Source: Bacteroidia bacterium
GTDB lineage: Bacteria; Bacteroidota; Bacteroidia; Bacteroidales; Azobacteroidaceae
Assembly: GCA_025996865.1 (NCBI GenBank)
Contig: BNTV01000098.1
Location: 1 to 18,733, forward strand
Direction of reading: 5' to 3'
DNA: 18,733 nt
A model generated the notes under the pieces. It saw only the letters and a program-made list of their open reading frames with translations. It was not told where the DNA came from and ran no database searches. A program made the position numbers and the translations under genes. Positions within the stretch are counted from its first letter, which is position 1; the number at the start of each line of letters is the position of its first letter. Below, one piece after another: positions 8,454 to 15,008 of the stretch.

Positions 8454-9185
8454 TTCCAGTATGGGTTTTATTTTTTCCGGGTCGGTCACCTGTAATTCAT
8501 AATCTTTTTCCTGATGACTGAACTTTGTGTTCCGGTATAACATACCACCGATTTTCCGGCTGCGGAAAGTTCCGTGAAGTTCTTTCAGTCCGGTTCGACG
8601 AATCAATTCCGCTGCGTTTTCCGGAGCTACGCCCGAACCGGGCATGATGATAATGCGTCCTGCGGCTTTTTCAATTAATTGCCGGATAATTTCCATTCCT
8701 TCAACAGCCGTTTCATAACCGCCCGAAGTCAAAATCCGTTCGCAACCGAGGTCGATAATGTCTTCCATCGCTTGGAACAAATCGTTGCTGCGGTCGAAAG
8801 CCCGGTGGAAAGTGACGCCCATTCCGTATTGGTGCGCTATTTCGACCAATTCCCGGTTTCTTTTCCGGTCAATCGTTCCGTCGGGATTGAGCATACCGAT
8901 GACTACACCGTCGCAACCGGTTTCTCCGCAAAAACGGATATCCGATTTTATGATTTCAAACTCCAGGTCGGTGTACAAAAAATCGCCGCCGCGGGGGCGA
9001 ACCAATACATATAGCTTGATATTCAAATGTTCACGAGCTGTTTTTATTTGCGCGTAAGAAGGGGTTGTTCCGCCTTCCGGAAGGCTTACGCAAAATTCAA
9101 TGCGTTGCGCTCCGGCCGATTGAGCAATCAATGCGTTTTCGACGGAATCGGCGCAGACTTCGAGAATTAGTTTATTGTTTTGCAT
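8436..9185 (-). CDS. cutC: CutC family protein (copper homeostasis-associated TIM barrel)
   Basis: This 249-aa protein is a full-length match to CutC as I recall it. It opens with LEVCADSVENALIAQ and AQRIEFC, then RPRGGDFLYTDLE, TFHRAFD, ERILTSGG, IMPGSGV and ELHGTFR, all characteristic of the family. The ATG at 9185 is preferred. An in-frame TTG at 9194 lies inside the predicted -7 box and would add three residues. CutC was first linked to copper tolerance in E. coli, but later work attributes much of that phenotype to neighbouring genes, so the function is uncertain. The gene is convergent with the DUF4350 gene and overlaps it by 18 nt. Confidence 0.94.
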   Translation of the reverse strand: MQNNKLILEVCADSVENALIAQSAGAQRIEFCVSLPEGGTTPSYAQIKTAREHLNIKLYVLVRPRGGDFLYTDLEFEIIKSDIRFCGETGCDGVVIGMLNPDGTIDRKRNRELVEIAHQYGMGVTFHRAFDRSNDLFQAMEDIIDLGCERILTSGGYETAVEGMEIIRQLIEKAAGRIIIMPGSGVAPENAAELIRRTGLKELHGTFRSRKIGGMLYRNTKFSHQEKDYELQVTDPEKIKPILELSTGK

Positions 9186-9191
9186 AGTGCG

Positions 9192-9199
9192 CAAAGGTA
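9192..9199 (-). promoter_or_regulatory. -7 box of the cutC promoter
   Basis: TACCTTTG on the minus strand matches TAnnTTTG exactly and lies 6 nt before the cutC ATG, so the transcript would be leaderless or nearly so. No clear -33 TTTG is seen at the expected distance. Confidence 0.5.
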
Positions 9200-9251
9200 C
9201 GAAAAATTCTTTTTTTATACTTAAAAATCAATTCAAGAATCAAAATTTGCA

Positions 9252-9275
9252 AGGTTTTAGAAACCTGTCAGGTTT
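9252..9275. repeat. Alternating hairpin repeat (AGGTTT / AAACCT / AGGTTT)
   Basis: AGGTTT (9252-9257), AAACCT (9261-9266) and AGGTTT (9270-9275) are each separated by 3 nt. The middle arm can pair with either neighbour, giving two mutually exclusive hairpins. It lies in the intergenic gap between cutC and the AbiEi remnant and resembles short dispersed repeats of this phylum. No coding content is seen around it. Confidence 0.4.
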
Positions 9276-9323
9276 AAATGCCGGGATGTTTGGTGGTAAC
9301 TTTTGCCAAAACACGGGAAAATA

Positions 9324-9356
9324 TTACTACAATTACAAACAAATGTAGTAACTTTG
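9324..9356 (+). promoter_or_regulatory. Promoter -7 box overlapped by a dyad operator
   Basis: TAACTTTG (9349-9356) is a perfect -7 box; no good -33 box is seen. The 8-bp arms TTACTACA (9324-9331) and TGTAGTAA (9344-9351) form an exact inverted repeat. They extend to 10 of 11 paired positions (9324-9334 with 9341-9351) around a 6-nt centre, and the right arm overlaps the -7 box. The geometry suits a repressor site. AbiEi antitoxins are known to autoregulate by binding inverted repeats in their promoter, and an AbiEi remnant begins 15 nt downstream. Confidence 0.5.
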
Positions 9357-9370
9357 TCCCGAATTTATAA

Positions 9371-9732
9371 ATGAAACTTATATATGGGTTGAGTACTTCG
9401 ATACCACATTCTTTTAATATAGCCATTGAAAGAGGTCGTAAGATAAAATTGCCAATACTTCCACCTATCCAACTCTATCATTGGACAAAAAATCAGTATG
9501 AATTAGGCATTACGACCCAAAAATTTATGATTTTAATGTAAAAATTTACGATATTGAAAAATCGGTTTGCGATGCAGTTAAGTTTCGCAATAAAGTGGGA
9601 ATGGAAATTACAATAGAAGTTGTAAGAAATTACCTAAAAAGGAAAGACCGAAATTTGAACAAATTGTCGAAATATGCTCAACAAATGCGAATTGAAAATA
9701 TTATGCAAAGTTTTATAATGCCAATGCTATGA
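9371..9732 (+). pseudogene. Remnant of an AbiEi-type (type IV toxin-antitoxin) antitoxin
   Basis: Frame 1 from the ATG at 9371 gives a peptide with GLSTSIPHSFNIAIERGRK and LYHWTKNQYELG and stops at 9539. Shifting by one base at the A-run 9519-9523 (five A residues where six would restore the frame) continues into VKIYDIEKSVCDAVKFRNK, then NYLKRKDRNLNKLSKYA and a natural stop at 9730-9732. This order matches the C-terminal two thirds of AbiEi-like antitoxins. The N-terminal winged-helix region is missing, and a TAA directly precedes the ATG, so the gene is both 5'-truncated and frameshifted. No AbiEii nucleotidyltransferase toxin follows. The identification is from remembered family motifs, not a search. 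Confidence 0.6.
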
Positions 9733-9759
9733 AAAAGGGGAATTCAAAATCAATAAGAT

Positions 9760-10188
9760 ATGTCAACAGATAAATTTCAAAATAAATATCGCCTAAAATC
9801 GGCACGTGCCGAATGGCATGATTATGGTGGCGGCGCCTATTTCGTTACCGTATGTACCAAACAGCGGGAACATTTTTTCGGTGAAATCAAGGATGGGCAA
9901 ATGCAATTATCGTCCATCGGCGAATATCTATTTGAAAATTTACAAAATGTAGCCCAACATTATCCATACGCCGAAATTCCGTTATTTGTTGTAATGCCCA
10001 ATCATTGGCACGCCATTATTTTTATTGATGACGACAAAACACCCTATATTCGGCGGGAAATGAACTCACAAACCGTTGTTAGCCCCACCGTAGAGACGCG
10101 GCGCGCCACGTCTCTACAATCGCAACCGTCGCAACAATCGTTAGAAATTGGAAATGAAAATATGCAAAACGAAGCTTTCCGGGAATGA
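9760..10188 (+). pseudogene. REP-associated tyrosine (Y1/HUH) transposase, C-terminally truncated
   Basis: The 142-aa open frame begins with the typical NKYRLKSARAEWHDYGGGAYFVT opening of Y1-transposase (RAYT) proteins. It contains the HUH metal-binding motif His-Trp-His at residues 82-84 (MPNHWHAIIF). After about residue 100 it becomes a low-complexity insert (ETRRATSLQSQPSQQ) encoded largely by a REP-like palindrome. It then reads NENMQNEAFRE and stops at a TGA. Family members continue for another 60-80 residues containing the catalytic tyrosine and a WQxRFxDHIIR-like block, which are absent here. The protein is therefore probably inactive. RAYTs mobilise REP palindromes in trans. The neighbourhood is full of gene fragments. 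Confidence 0.8.
10090..10117. repeat. REP-like palindrome inside the transposase frame
   Basis: GTAGAGACG (10090-10098) pairs with CGTCTCTAC (10109-10117), and the inner GGCGCGCC (10100-10107) is itself self-complementary. This leaves 13 of 14 pairs matched over 28 nt. It resembles the GTAGAGACG...CGTCTCTAC REP/MITE-type hairpins of Bacteroidota and cyanobacteria. It is translated in frame within the transposase. Confidence 0.75.
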
Positions 10189-10189
10189 T

Positions 10190-10471
10190 GCTGTTCGTAT
10201 CGGAAATACGATTTTTCCTTGGCAAACTTATTTTGCGGATAAGCGTTCCAAAAGCAAAACCGTTTTATATGCCTGTATTGCCGGATTATTTGCAATCCTA
10301 CTCATCGCCGGCGTTTTTATTTTCAATTCCAATAGACAGACTCATGTAAAAATGAACGAAAAGAACGGTGTCCGTTATATCCCGATGAAAATCAACGGAC
10401 AAGAATTGTATTTTGTATTTGATACAGGTGCAAGCAGTATTTGTATTTCTACGCTCGAAGCAACGGTGGTT
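10190..10471 (+). pseudogene. N-terminal fragment of a membrane-anchored retropepsin-like aspartic protease
   Basis: This stretch lies in an open frame running from an ATG at 10148 to 10492. It contains a hydrophobic helix (VLYACIAGLFAILLIAGVFIF), a short linker, then VRYIPMKINGQELYFVFDTGASSICIST. That is the beginning of a retroviral-type aspartic protease with the catalytic Asp-Thr-Gly. Homologues continue for about 80-100 more residues (flap and C-terminal strand), which are absent. The frame instead switches to DUF4143-like sequence (ENPKAE) at about 10472. The upstream boundary is uncertain; the GNTIFPWQTYF segment before the helix might belong to the protease or to a relic of the transposase's lost C-terminus. 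Confidence 0.65.
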
Positions 10472-10683
10472 GAAAATCCAAAGGCGGAATAGACTTTGTG
10501 TTGTAGGAAGGCGTAAATGCCGTTCCAGTGAAAGTAAAACGAGGGATAAACACCCGCAGCCGCAGTTTGACGATGTTCATGAAGAAATACAACTGCCCTT
10601 ACGCAATCCGCATATCGCAAAAGAATTTCGGCTTTGAAAATAATATAAAATCCGTGCCGTTGTATGCTGTGTTTTGTATCTGA
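10472..10683 (+). pseudogene. C-terminal tail of a DUF4143-type AAA ATPase, degraded
   Basis: Reading ENPKAE, then shifting one base (GGAATAGAC would need one more A), gives IDFVL. A TAG follows where the family usually has a glutamine, and then EGVNAVPVKVKRG, RSLTMFMKKYNCPYAIRIS, KNFGFENNIKSVPLYAVFCI and a normal TGA at 10681-10683. This is the PD-(D/E)XK-like C-terminal end of Bacteroidota AAA/DUF4143 ATPases, with the E-I-D...V-K motif mutated or interrupted. The N-terminal ATPase is gone. A frameshift plus a nonsense codon mark it as a pseudogene. It is joined directly to the protease fragment. Confidence 0.65.
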
Positions 10684-10796
10684 AATGAATTTTTAATAAA
10701 TATCAAACAAAATAAGTTATTCGAGGACTAAAAAATTACTATCGAGAAATCAAAGAGAATTCATAAGTTATGCTCTCTACCGCCGTTCTTTGATAT
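10684..10796. other. Non-coding spacer between the DUF4143 relic and the ATPase unit
   Basis: This is AT-rich sequence with no supported gene. It contains a weak dyad CATAA-G-TTATG (10762-10772) inside imperfect AGAGA/TCTCT flanks, but the centre is too short for an RNA hairpin and no promoter element coincides with it. Confidence 0.4.
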
Positions 10797-10809
10797 ATTG
10801 GTTTACACG
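10797..10809. repeat. 13-bp inverted repeat, left copy, flanking the ATPase_2/DUF234 gene
   Basis: ATTGGTTTACACG here is the exact reverse complement of CGTGTAAACCAAT at 12282-12294. The pair brackets the ATPase gene with its promoter. Outside the 13 bp the match stops on both sides. Confidence 0.45.
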
Positions 10810-10818
10810 GAAAAAAGT

Positions 10819-10849
10819 TTTGCAGATTAAAAAAAAATTCATATTTTTG
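10819..10849 (+). promoter_or_regulatory. Canonical Bacteroidota promoter of the ATPase_2/DUF234 gene
   Basis: TTTG (10819-10822), a 19-nt spacer, then TATTTTTG (10842-10849) match the -33/-7 consensus without a mismatch. The predicted start point near 10856 leaves a leader of about 55 nt. Confidence 0.75.
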
Positions 10850-10864
10850 CAGTCCAGAAACCGT

Positions 10865-10892
10865 CAGTTCGGAACTCACCGTTTCGGAACTG
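10865..10892 (+). promoter_or_regulatory. 5' leader hairpin
   Basis: CAGTTC (10865-10870) pairs with GAACTG (10887-10892), and GGAAC (10871-10875) with GTTTC (10881-10885) through one G-U pair. The loop has five nt and one G is bulged. The two arms also form a direct repeat of TTCGGAACT. It occupies most of the leader between the promoter and the ATG at 10911 and could affect translation or mRNA stability. Confidence 0.45.
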
Positions 10893-10910
10893 CGAAAAAA
10901 TATTTGAATT

Positions 10911-12230
10911 ATGAAGTTTTACAACAGAGAAAACGAGATGGCAAGGCTGCACGAAATTCAGGCGCAATCGCTTGAAAACGCGCAATTTACAGTTATTACA
11001 GGCAGACGGCGCGTGGGCAAAACGCAACTTTTGCTGAATGCAACAGAAGGTGTGCCGACACTTTATTTTTTTGTTTCTCGCAAAGCGGAAACTTATCTTT
11101 GCGAAGATTTTCAGCAGGAAATCGCCGAAAAACTGCAAATTCCACTGATGGGAAATGTGCAGAATTTCAGTCAGTTGTTCAAATTTTTGATGCAACTTTC
11201 CGCAACACGCCCTTTTAACCTGATTATCGACGAATTTCAAGAGTTTTTGAATACCAATCCGTCTGTTTTCAGCGATATGCAGCGCGATTGGGACACGCTA
11301 AAAGCGAACAGCAAAATCAATCTGCTTGTTTGCGGATCGGTTTATTCGTTGATGCACAGGATTTTTGAGGATTACAATGCGCCGCTTTATGGTCGCGCTA
11401 CCAATTTTTTGCGGTTAAAGCCGTTCAAAGTGTTGGTTTTGAAAGAAATTTTGGCGGAAAACAACCCAAAATTTTCGGCGGAAGATTTGTTGGCTTTGTA
11501 TGCTTTCACAGGCGGCGTGGCAAAATACGTTCAACTTTTTGTAGATAATAAAGCATTAACACTCAAAAAAATGCTTGATTTGATGCTCAAAGAAGATTCG
11601 TTTTTTATTGCCGATGGGAAAAGTATGCTGATAGAAGAATTTGGCAAGGATTACGCCGTTTATTTTACGATTTTATCGGCGATTGCGCGCGGCGAAAATA
11701 CCCGCACAAAAATTGAAACCGTTGTTGGAAAAGAAGTTGGCGGCTACCTCACGCGAATGGAACACGATTACGGTTTGCTCGCAAAATCAACACCGATTTT
11801 TGCCAAATCGGAAACAAAAAATGTACGCTATGTGATTGAAGATAATTTCTTAACATTTTGGTTTCGTTTTATTTACAAGTACAGTCATATTATTGAAATT
11901 CAGCAATATGACGAATTGCGAAAAATTATTGAGCGCGATTATGCAACTTTTAGCGGCAAAGTTTTGGAAAAATATTTCCGCGAAAAACTCATTGAACAGG
12001 GCGGAATTACCAAGATTGGCGGTTTTTGGGACAAAAGCGGTGAAAACGAAATTGATTTAGTTGTTCTCAACGAAACCGGGAAAACGGCGCAAATCGTTGA
12101 AATCAAACGCAATGAAAAGCATATCCGTTACAATGTTTTGAAAGAAAAAACTGCTGCAATGCTTGTGCAGACAGGTGAATTGAAAAATTACGAAGTCGAA
12201 TACAAAGGGCTGTCGATGGTGGATATGTAA
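10911..12230 (+). CDS. ATPase_2/DUF234 ATP-binding protein with PD-(D/E)XK-like C-terminus
   Basis: This 439-aa protein starts MKFYNRENEMARLHE, the usual opening of the archaeal/bacterial ATPase_2 family. Walker A is GRRRVGKT (31-38) and Walker B is LIIDEFQEF (104-112). A GSVYSLM sensor-like motif and the YGRATNFLRLKPF block follow. The C-terminal DUF234 part shows VIEDNFLTFWFRFIYKY and then a nuclease-like core: Asp382 in NEIDLVV and Glu397-Ile-Lys399 in IVEIKR. The gene has its own promoter and terminator and is bounded by a 13-bp inverted repeat, so it behaves as a self-contained unit. The role of this family is not established; solitary copies are common in Bacteroidota. Separation by a terminator argues against membership in the downstream HerA operon. 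Confidence 0.9.
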   Translation: MKFYNRENEMARLHEIQAQSLENAQFTVITGRRRVGKTQLLLNATEGVPTLYFFVSRKAETYLCEDFQQEIAEKLQIPLMGNVQNFSQLFKFLMQLSATRPFNLIIDEFQEFLNTNPSVFSDMQRDWDTLKANSKINLLVCGSVYSLMHRIFEDYNAPLYGRATNFLRLKPFKVLVLKEILAENNPKFSAEDLLALYAFTGGVAKYVQLFVDNKALTLKKMLDLMLKEDSFFIADGKSMLIEEFGKDYAVYFTILSAIARGENTRTKIETVVGKEVGGYLTRMEHDYGLLAKSTPIFAKSETKNVRYVIEDNFLTFWFRFIYKYSHIIEIQQYDELRKIIERDYATFSGKVLEKYFREKLIEQGGITKIGGFWDKSGENEIDLVVLNETGKTAQIVEIKRNEKHIRYNVLKEKTAAMLVQTGELKNYEVEYKGLSMVDM

Positions 12231-12277
12231 CTTTCTCTGTCATTGTTGGTTTGACTCGCAAGCCCTAAAAAAATCAG

Positions 12278-12321
12278 AAATCGTGTAAACCAATCTCAAA
12301 AAGACGTTTGCACGATTTTTT
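12278..12321 (+). terminator. Strong Rho-independent terminator
   Basis: AAATCGTGTAAAC (12278-12290) pairs with GTTTGCACGATTT (12306-12318) over 13 positions with one G-U pair. The loop is 15 nt and the stem runs into a T-run ending at 12321. It separates the DUF234 ATPase from the HerA gene, whose ATG follows after 18 nt. Confidence 0.8.
12282..12294. repeat. 13-bp inverted repeat, right copy
   Basis: CGTGTAAACCAAT is the reverse complement of 10797-10809. It overlaps the left arm of the terminator, so part of its conservation may reflect terminator structure. Confidence 0.45.
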
Positions 12322-12339
12322 ATTTAAAATTAAAGAGAA

Positions 12340-15006
12340 ATGGTATCTACTACATTATTGTCCACCAACGAAATTGTCGGATTGGGGGCAATCGAAATTA
12401 CCTCCATTCCCGACATTTCCATTCTGACGGGCAAATATCCCGACAGTCAAGCTGTTGCTGTCGGCTACAAAAAGGATATGGGCAATATGCTGTCGCAGGT
12501 GTATCAGCACTGTAAAATGCTGAATATTAACGATGTTGCTCTGGAATTTCTTTGGACAACACACGCAGTTGCCAATCAGCCCTACAAAGCCAATATTCGC
12601 CTGTTTGTACTTGTACGGTCGATTGGCAGCGACAAAGATTCGGTCGAGAAAAATATCAACGCAGTTTTGCAAATCGTTCAAACAACGCTTGATATTCAGA
12701 AATACAACTGCGAAGCCGTTTCGTATGAAAATATTGAAATGCTGGTAAAAGGTATTGACAGTCAGTCAATTTGTGCCGTAGTGAAAGAGGAACGGATCGA
12801 AAACCTGCAAAATCAGATAATGCCGTTTTGTTACGCTTTCGACCCCATTCCCGCAAGCGAAACGGATTTGAGTCGCATTGTCTATACTTTGATAAATTAT
12901 CCCGACTGCGCCGTTTCGTTCCAACTTTTGCCCGCAGCATACACGCCCGCCGAAATGCAGGACATTGACCAGAACACGCATATACTTGACAATCTGAACA
13001 AAGGATTGCAGGAACAGGGAGTTGGCAATGTCAGTTTTTCGCTGGCTGAAAAGCAAACGGAAACCTATAAATATTATGCGAAGAACAAAAGTGCCGCGCT
13101 TTTCAACTTCAATATCTTGATTTATGGTCAACTGGAAGCAGTGCAAAATATCTCAACAAGCGTTTATGGGCAGATAAACTCGCCGCTTAAATTTATCTCT
13201 TTGCCGCCTGACGAGGTAAACAAAGACAGTAATTTCTACGCTTTACCTTTTGCGGCAAACGAAATATTGCTGGCGAAAAACCGTGAACAGTTTTGGAACA
13301 GCGGACAAATTTCGCCCAATCTTTACCGCCTGCCTTATATCATTACTGCTGAAGAAGCGTCTGAATTTTTCCGTCCGCCTTTCGGTAATGAGCAAATTTC
13401 GGCTGGATTGGTTGTAAATCAATCCATTAATAAAAGTAAAACATACGCCAAAGGTATTATCAACGCAGGCGATATTGAAGTTGGCAAATTGAAATCGTCT
13501 TCGCGAGGCGATAAAATCGGTTTTTCGCTCAAAGATTTGGCAAAACATTTGTTTGTAGTGGGTACGCCGGGTTCGGGTAAAACGGAATTTTCAGTCAGTT
13601 TGCTCGACCGTCTGTGGAAAGAACACGGTATTCCATTTTTGGCTATTGAGCCGGCAAAAAACGAATATCGTTCATTGGTAGAAAGTATTCCCGATTTGCA
13701 GGTTTTCACGCCCGGCAAAAATTTTATTTCGCCTTTTGTGTTCAATCCCTTTGTGCCGCCTAAAAATGTGAAACTCGAAACTTACAAATCAACTTTGAAA
13801 ACGGCGTTTGCGGCGGCAGTTTCGATGTCCACGCCTTTGGATAAAATTTTTGAGGAATCAATCAACAACTGCTATTCCGATTTTCGATGGTTGGACAGTT
13901 ATACAGTTGATGACAAGGGAAAAACCTTTAATATTACCGATTTTATCCGTTGTTTCCAGCAAACTTTTGACGAAATCGGCTACACGGGCGATGCACGGAA
14001 TATCGGTCGTGCCGGTATTGTGCGCCTCAACAGTCTGGTCAACCTGTTCGACAACTATTTTTCGATTCCGATAGAAGATATGTTGAAGAAACCAACCCTG
14101 ATAGAATTGGCGGCAATCGAAAACAGCGACCAGAAAGCGTTGATTATTTCGTTGTTGCTGTTGTCTGTTTTGGCTTATGTCAATGCAAATTATGTGGGCG
14201 AGGGCGGATTAAAAAATGTGATTTTACTCGAAGAAGCGCACGTTTTGCTTGATGCCGACAGCAACGCAGGACAGGGTGAGGCAAATCCTGCACAAATTGC
14301 GCAGGGACTTGTCAAACGAATGTTGGCGGAAATCCGCTCTTACGGTGTTGGGATAATCATTGCCGACCAGTCGCCGCGAAAAGTGGGCATTGATGTCGTT
14401 GCTCTTACCGATATGAAAGTGGCATTTCGTTTAGTGGAGGCGACCGACAAACAAATACTTGCCGACAGTACAAGTATGAACGAAACACAAACACAGCGTT
14501 TGGCAAAACTGAAACCGGGCGAAGCGTTCCTCTTTTTCAATAAATTGGACGAGCCGGAAGAAGTGATTACGCCTCTGTACCGCGAAAAGCACAATATCCC
14601 GATTTCACTTTCCGATGAACAACTTAAATTGCGTTCAAAATATTGGAACGACGAAGAAAAACAAAAGTGTCTTCGCCCTTACCCCGAATGTCAGTATTGT
14701 GCCTGCTGCGAGAAAACTTGCGATTATCAGCGGCGAATTTTGGCGCGGGAAATAGCGCGGCGATTGTTTAACAATGCAAAGTTCAAAGCAGAAAGCAAAG
14801 ATATAGACCCTGTTAGAGAATTGTTCAAAAACATAAACGCACGAATTAAAGCGGAATTGAACGATGAGTCGTTCTCACAGGAATTGAAAGCCTGCGTAGA
14901 AGTGCAACTCTTGCGGCGGATAAAATACGGCACGCATATTCCGTTAAGGACAAATACAATACCAGACACATTAAAGGCAATAAAATTTGATAACTTAAAC
15001 AGTTAG
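12340..15006 (+). CDS. HerA/FtsK-type ATPase (DUF87-like) with N-terminal extension and C-terminal Cys cluster
   Basis: This 888-aa protein has an unrecognised N-terminal region of about 390 residues; the part near residues 85-135 (KANIRLFVLVRSIG...) faintly recalls VirB4-type lead-in domains. A HerA-like motor follows. Walker A is GTPGSGKT at 408-415, followed by FLAIEPAKNEYRSL, a hallmark of HerA/DUF87 ATPases. Walker B is VILLEEAH near 627-634. Then come RMLAEIRSYGVGIIIADQSPRKV and an LKPGEAFLFF segment. Near the C-terminus, Cys777, 784, 787, 789, 790 and 794 form a compact cluster, probably binding zinc or an Fe-S centre. HerA ATPases form hexameric rings that translocate DNA or regulate effector partners. 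The stop lies 2 nt before the TNT-protein ATG, so the two are surely co-transcribed. No consensus promoter is visible in the short gap after the terminator. Confidence 0.9.
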   Translation: MVSTTLLSTNEIVGLGAIEITSIPDISILTGKYPDSQAVAVGYKKDMGNMLSQVYQHCKMLNINDVALEFLWTTHAVANQPYKANIRLFVLVRSIGSDKDSVEKNINAVLQIVQTTLDIQKYNCEAVSYENIEMLVKGIDSQSICAVVKEERIENLQNQIMPFCYAFDPIPASETDLSRIVYTLINYPDCAVSFQLLPAAYTPAEMQDIDQNTHILDNLNKGLQEQGVGNVSFSLAEKQTETYKYYAKNKSAALFNFNILIYGQLEAVQNISTSVYGQINSPLKFISLPPDEVNKDSNFYALPFAANEILLAKNREQFWNSGQISPNLYRLPYIITAEEASEFFRPPFGNEQISAGLVVNQSINKSKTYAKGIINAGDIEVGKLKSSSRGDKIGFSLKDLAKHLFVVGTPGSGKTEFSVSLLDRLWKEHGIPFLAIEPAKNEYRSLVESIPDLQVFTPGKNFISPFVFNPFVPPKNVKLETYKSTLKTAFAAAVSMSTPLDKIFEESINNCYSDFRWLDSYTVDDKGKTFNITDFIRCFQQTFDEIGYTGDARNIGRAGIVRLNSLVNLFDNYFSIPIEDMLKKPTLIELAAIENSDQKALIISLLLLSVLAYVNANYVGEGGLKNVILLEEAHVLLDADSNAGQGEANPAQIAQGLVKRMLAEIRSYGVGIIIADQSPRKVGIDVVALTDMKVAFRLVEATDKQILADSTSMNETQTQRLAKLKPGEAFLFFNKLDEPEEVITPLYREKHNIPISLSDEQLKLRSKYWNDEEKQKCLRPYPECQYCACCEKTCDYQRRILAREIARRLFNNAKFKAESKDIDPVRELFKNINARIKAELNDESFSQELKACVEVQLLRRIKYGTHIPLRTNTIPDTLKAIKFDNLNS

Positions 15007-15008
15007 AT

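Noticed and set aside
9324..9351. BlaI/MecI-type operator
   Set aside because: The TACA...TGTA half-sites are too far apart (12 nt between them) for the compact BlaI site, and no BlaI or BlaR gene is nearby. An AbiEi-type autoregulatory site fits the context better.
10762..10772. CATAA-G-TTATG dyad as an operator or hairpin
   Set aside because: The centre is a single base, so no RNA hairpin can form, and no promoter element or gene start coincides with it.
10911..12230. DUF234 ATPase as part of the HerA-TNT system
   Set aside because: A strong terminator separates it from the HerA gene and it has its own promoter. Solitary copies of this family are common in Bacteroidota.
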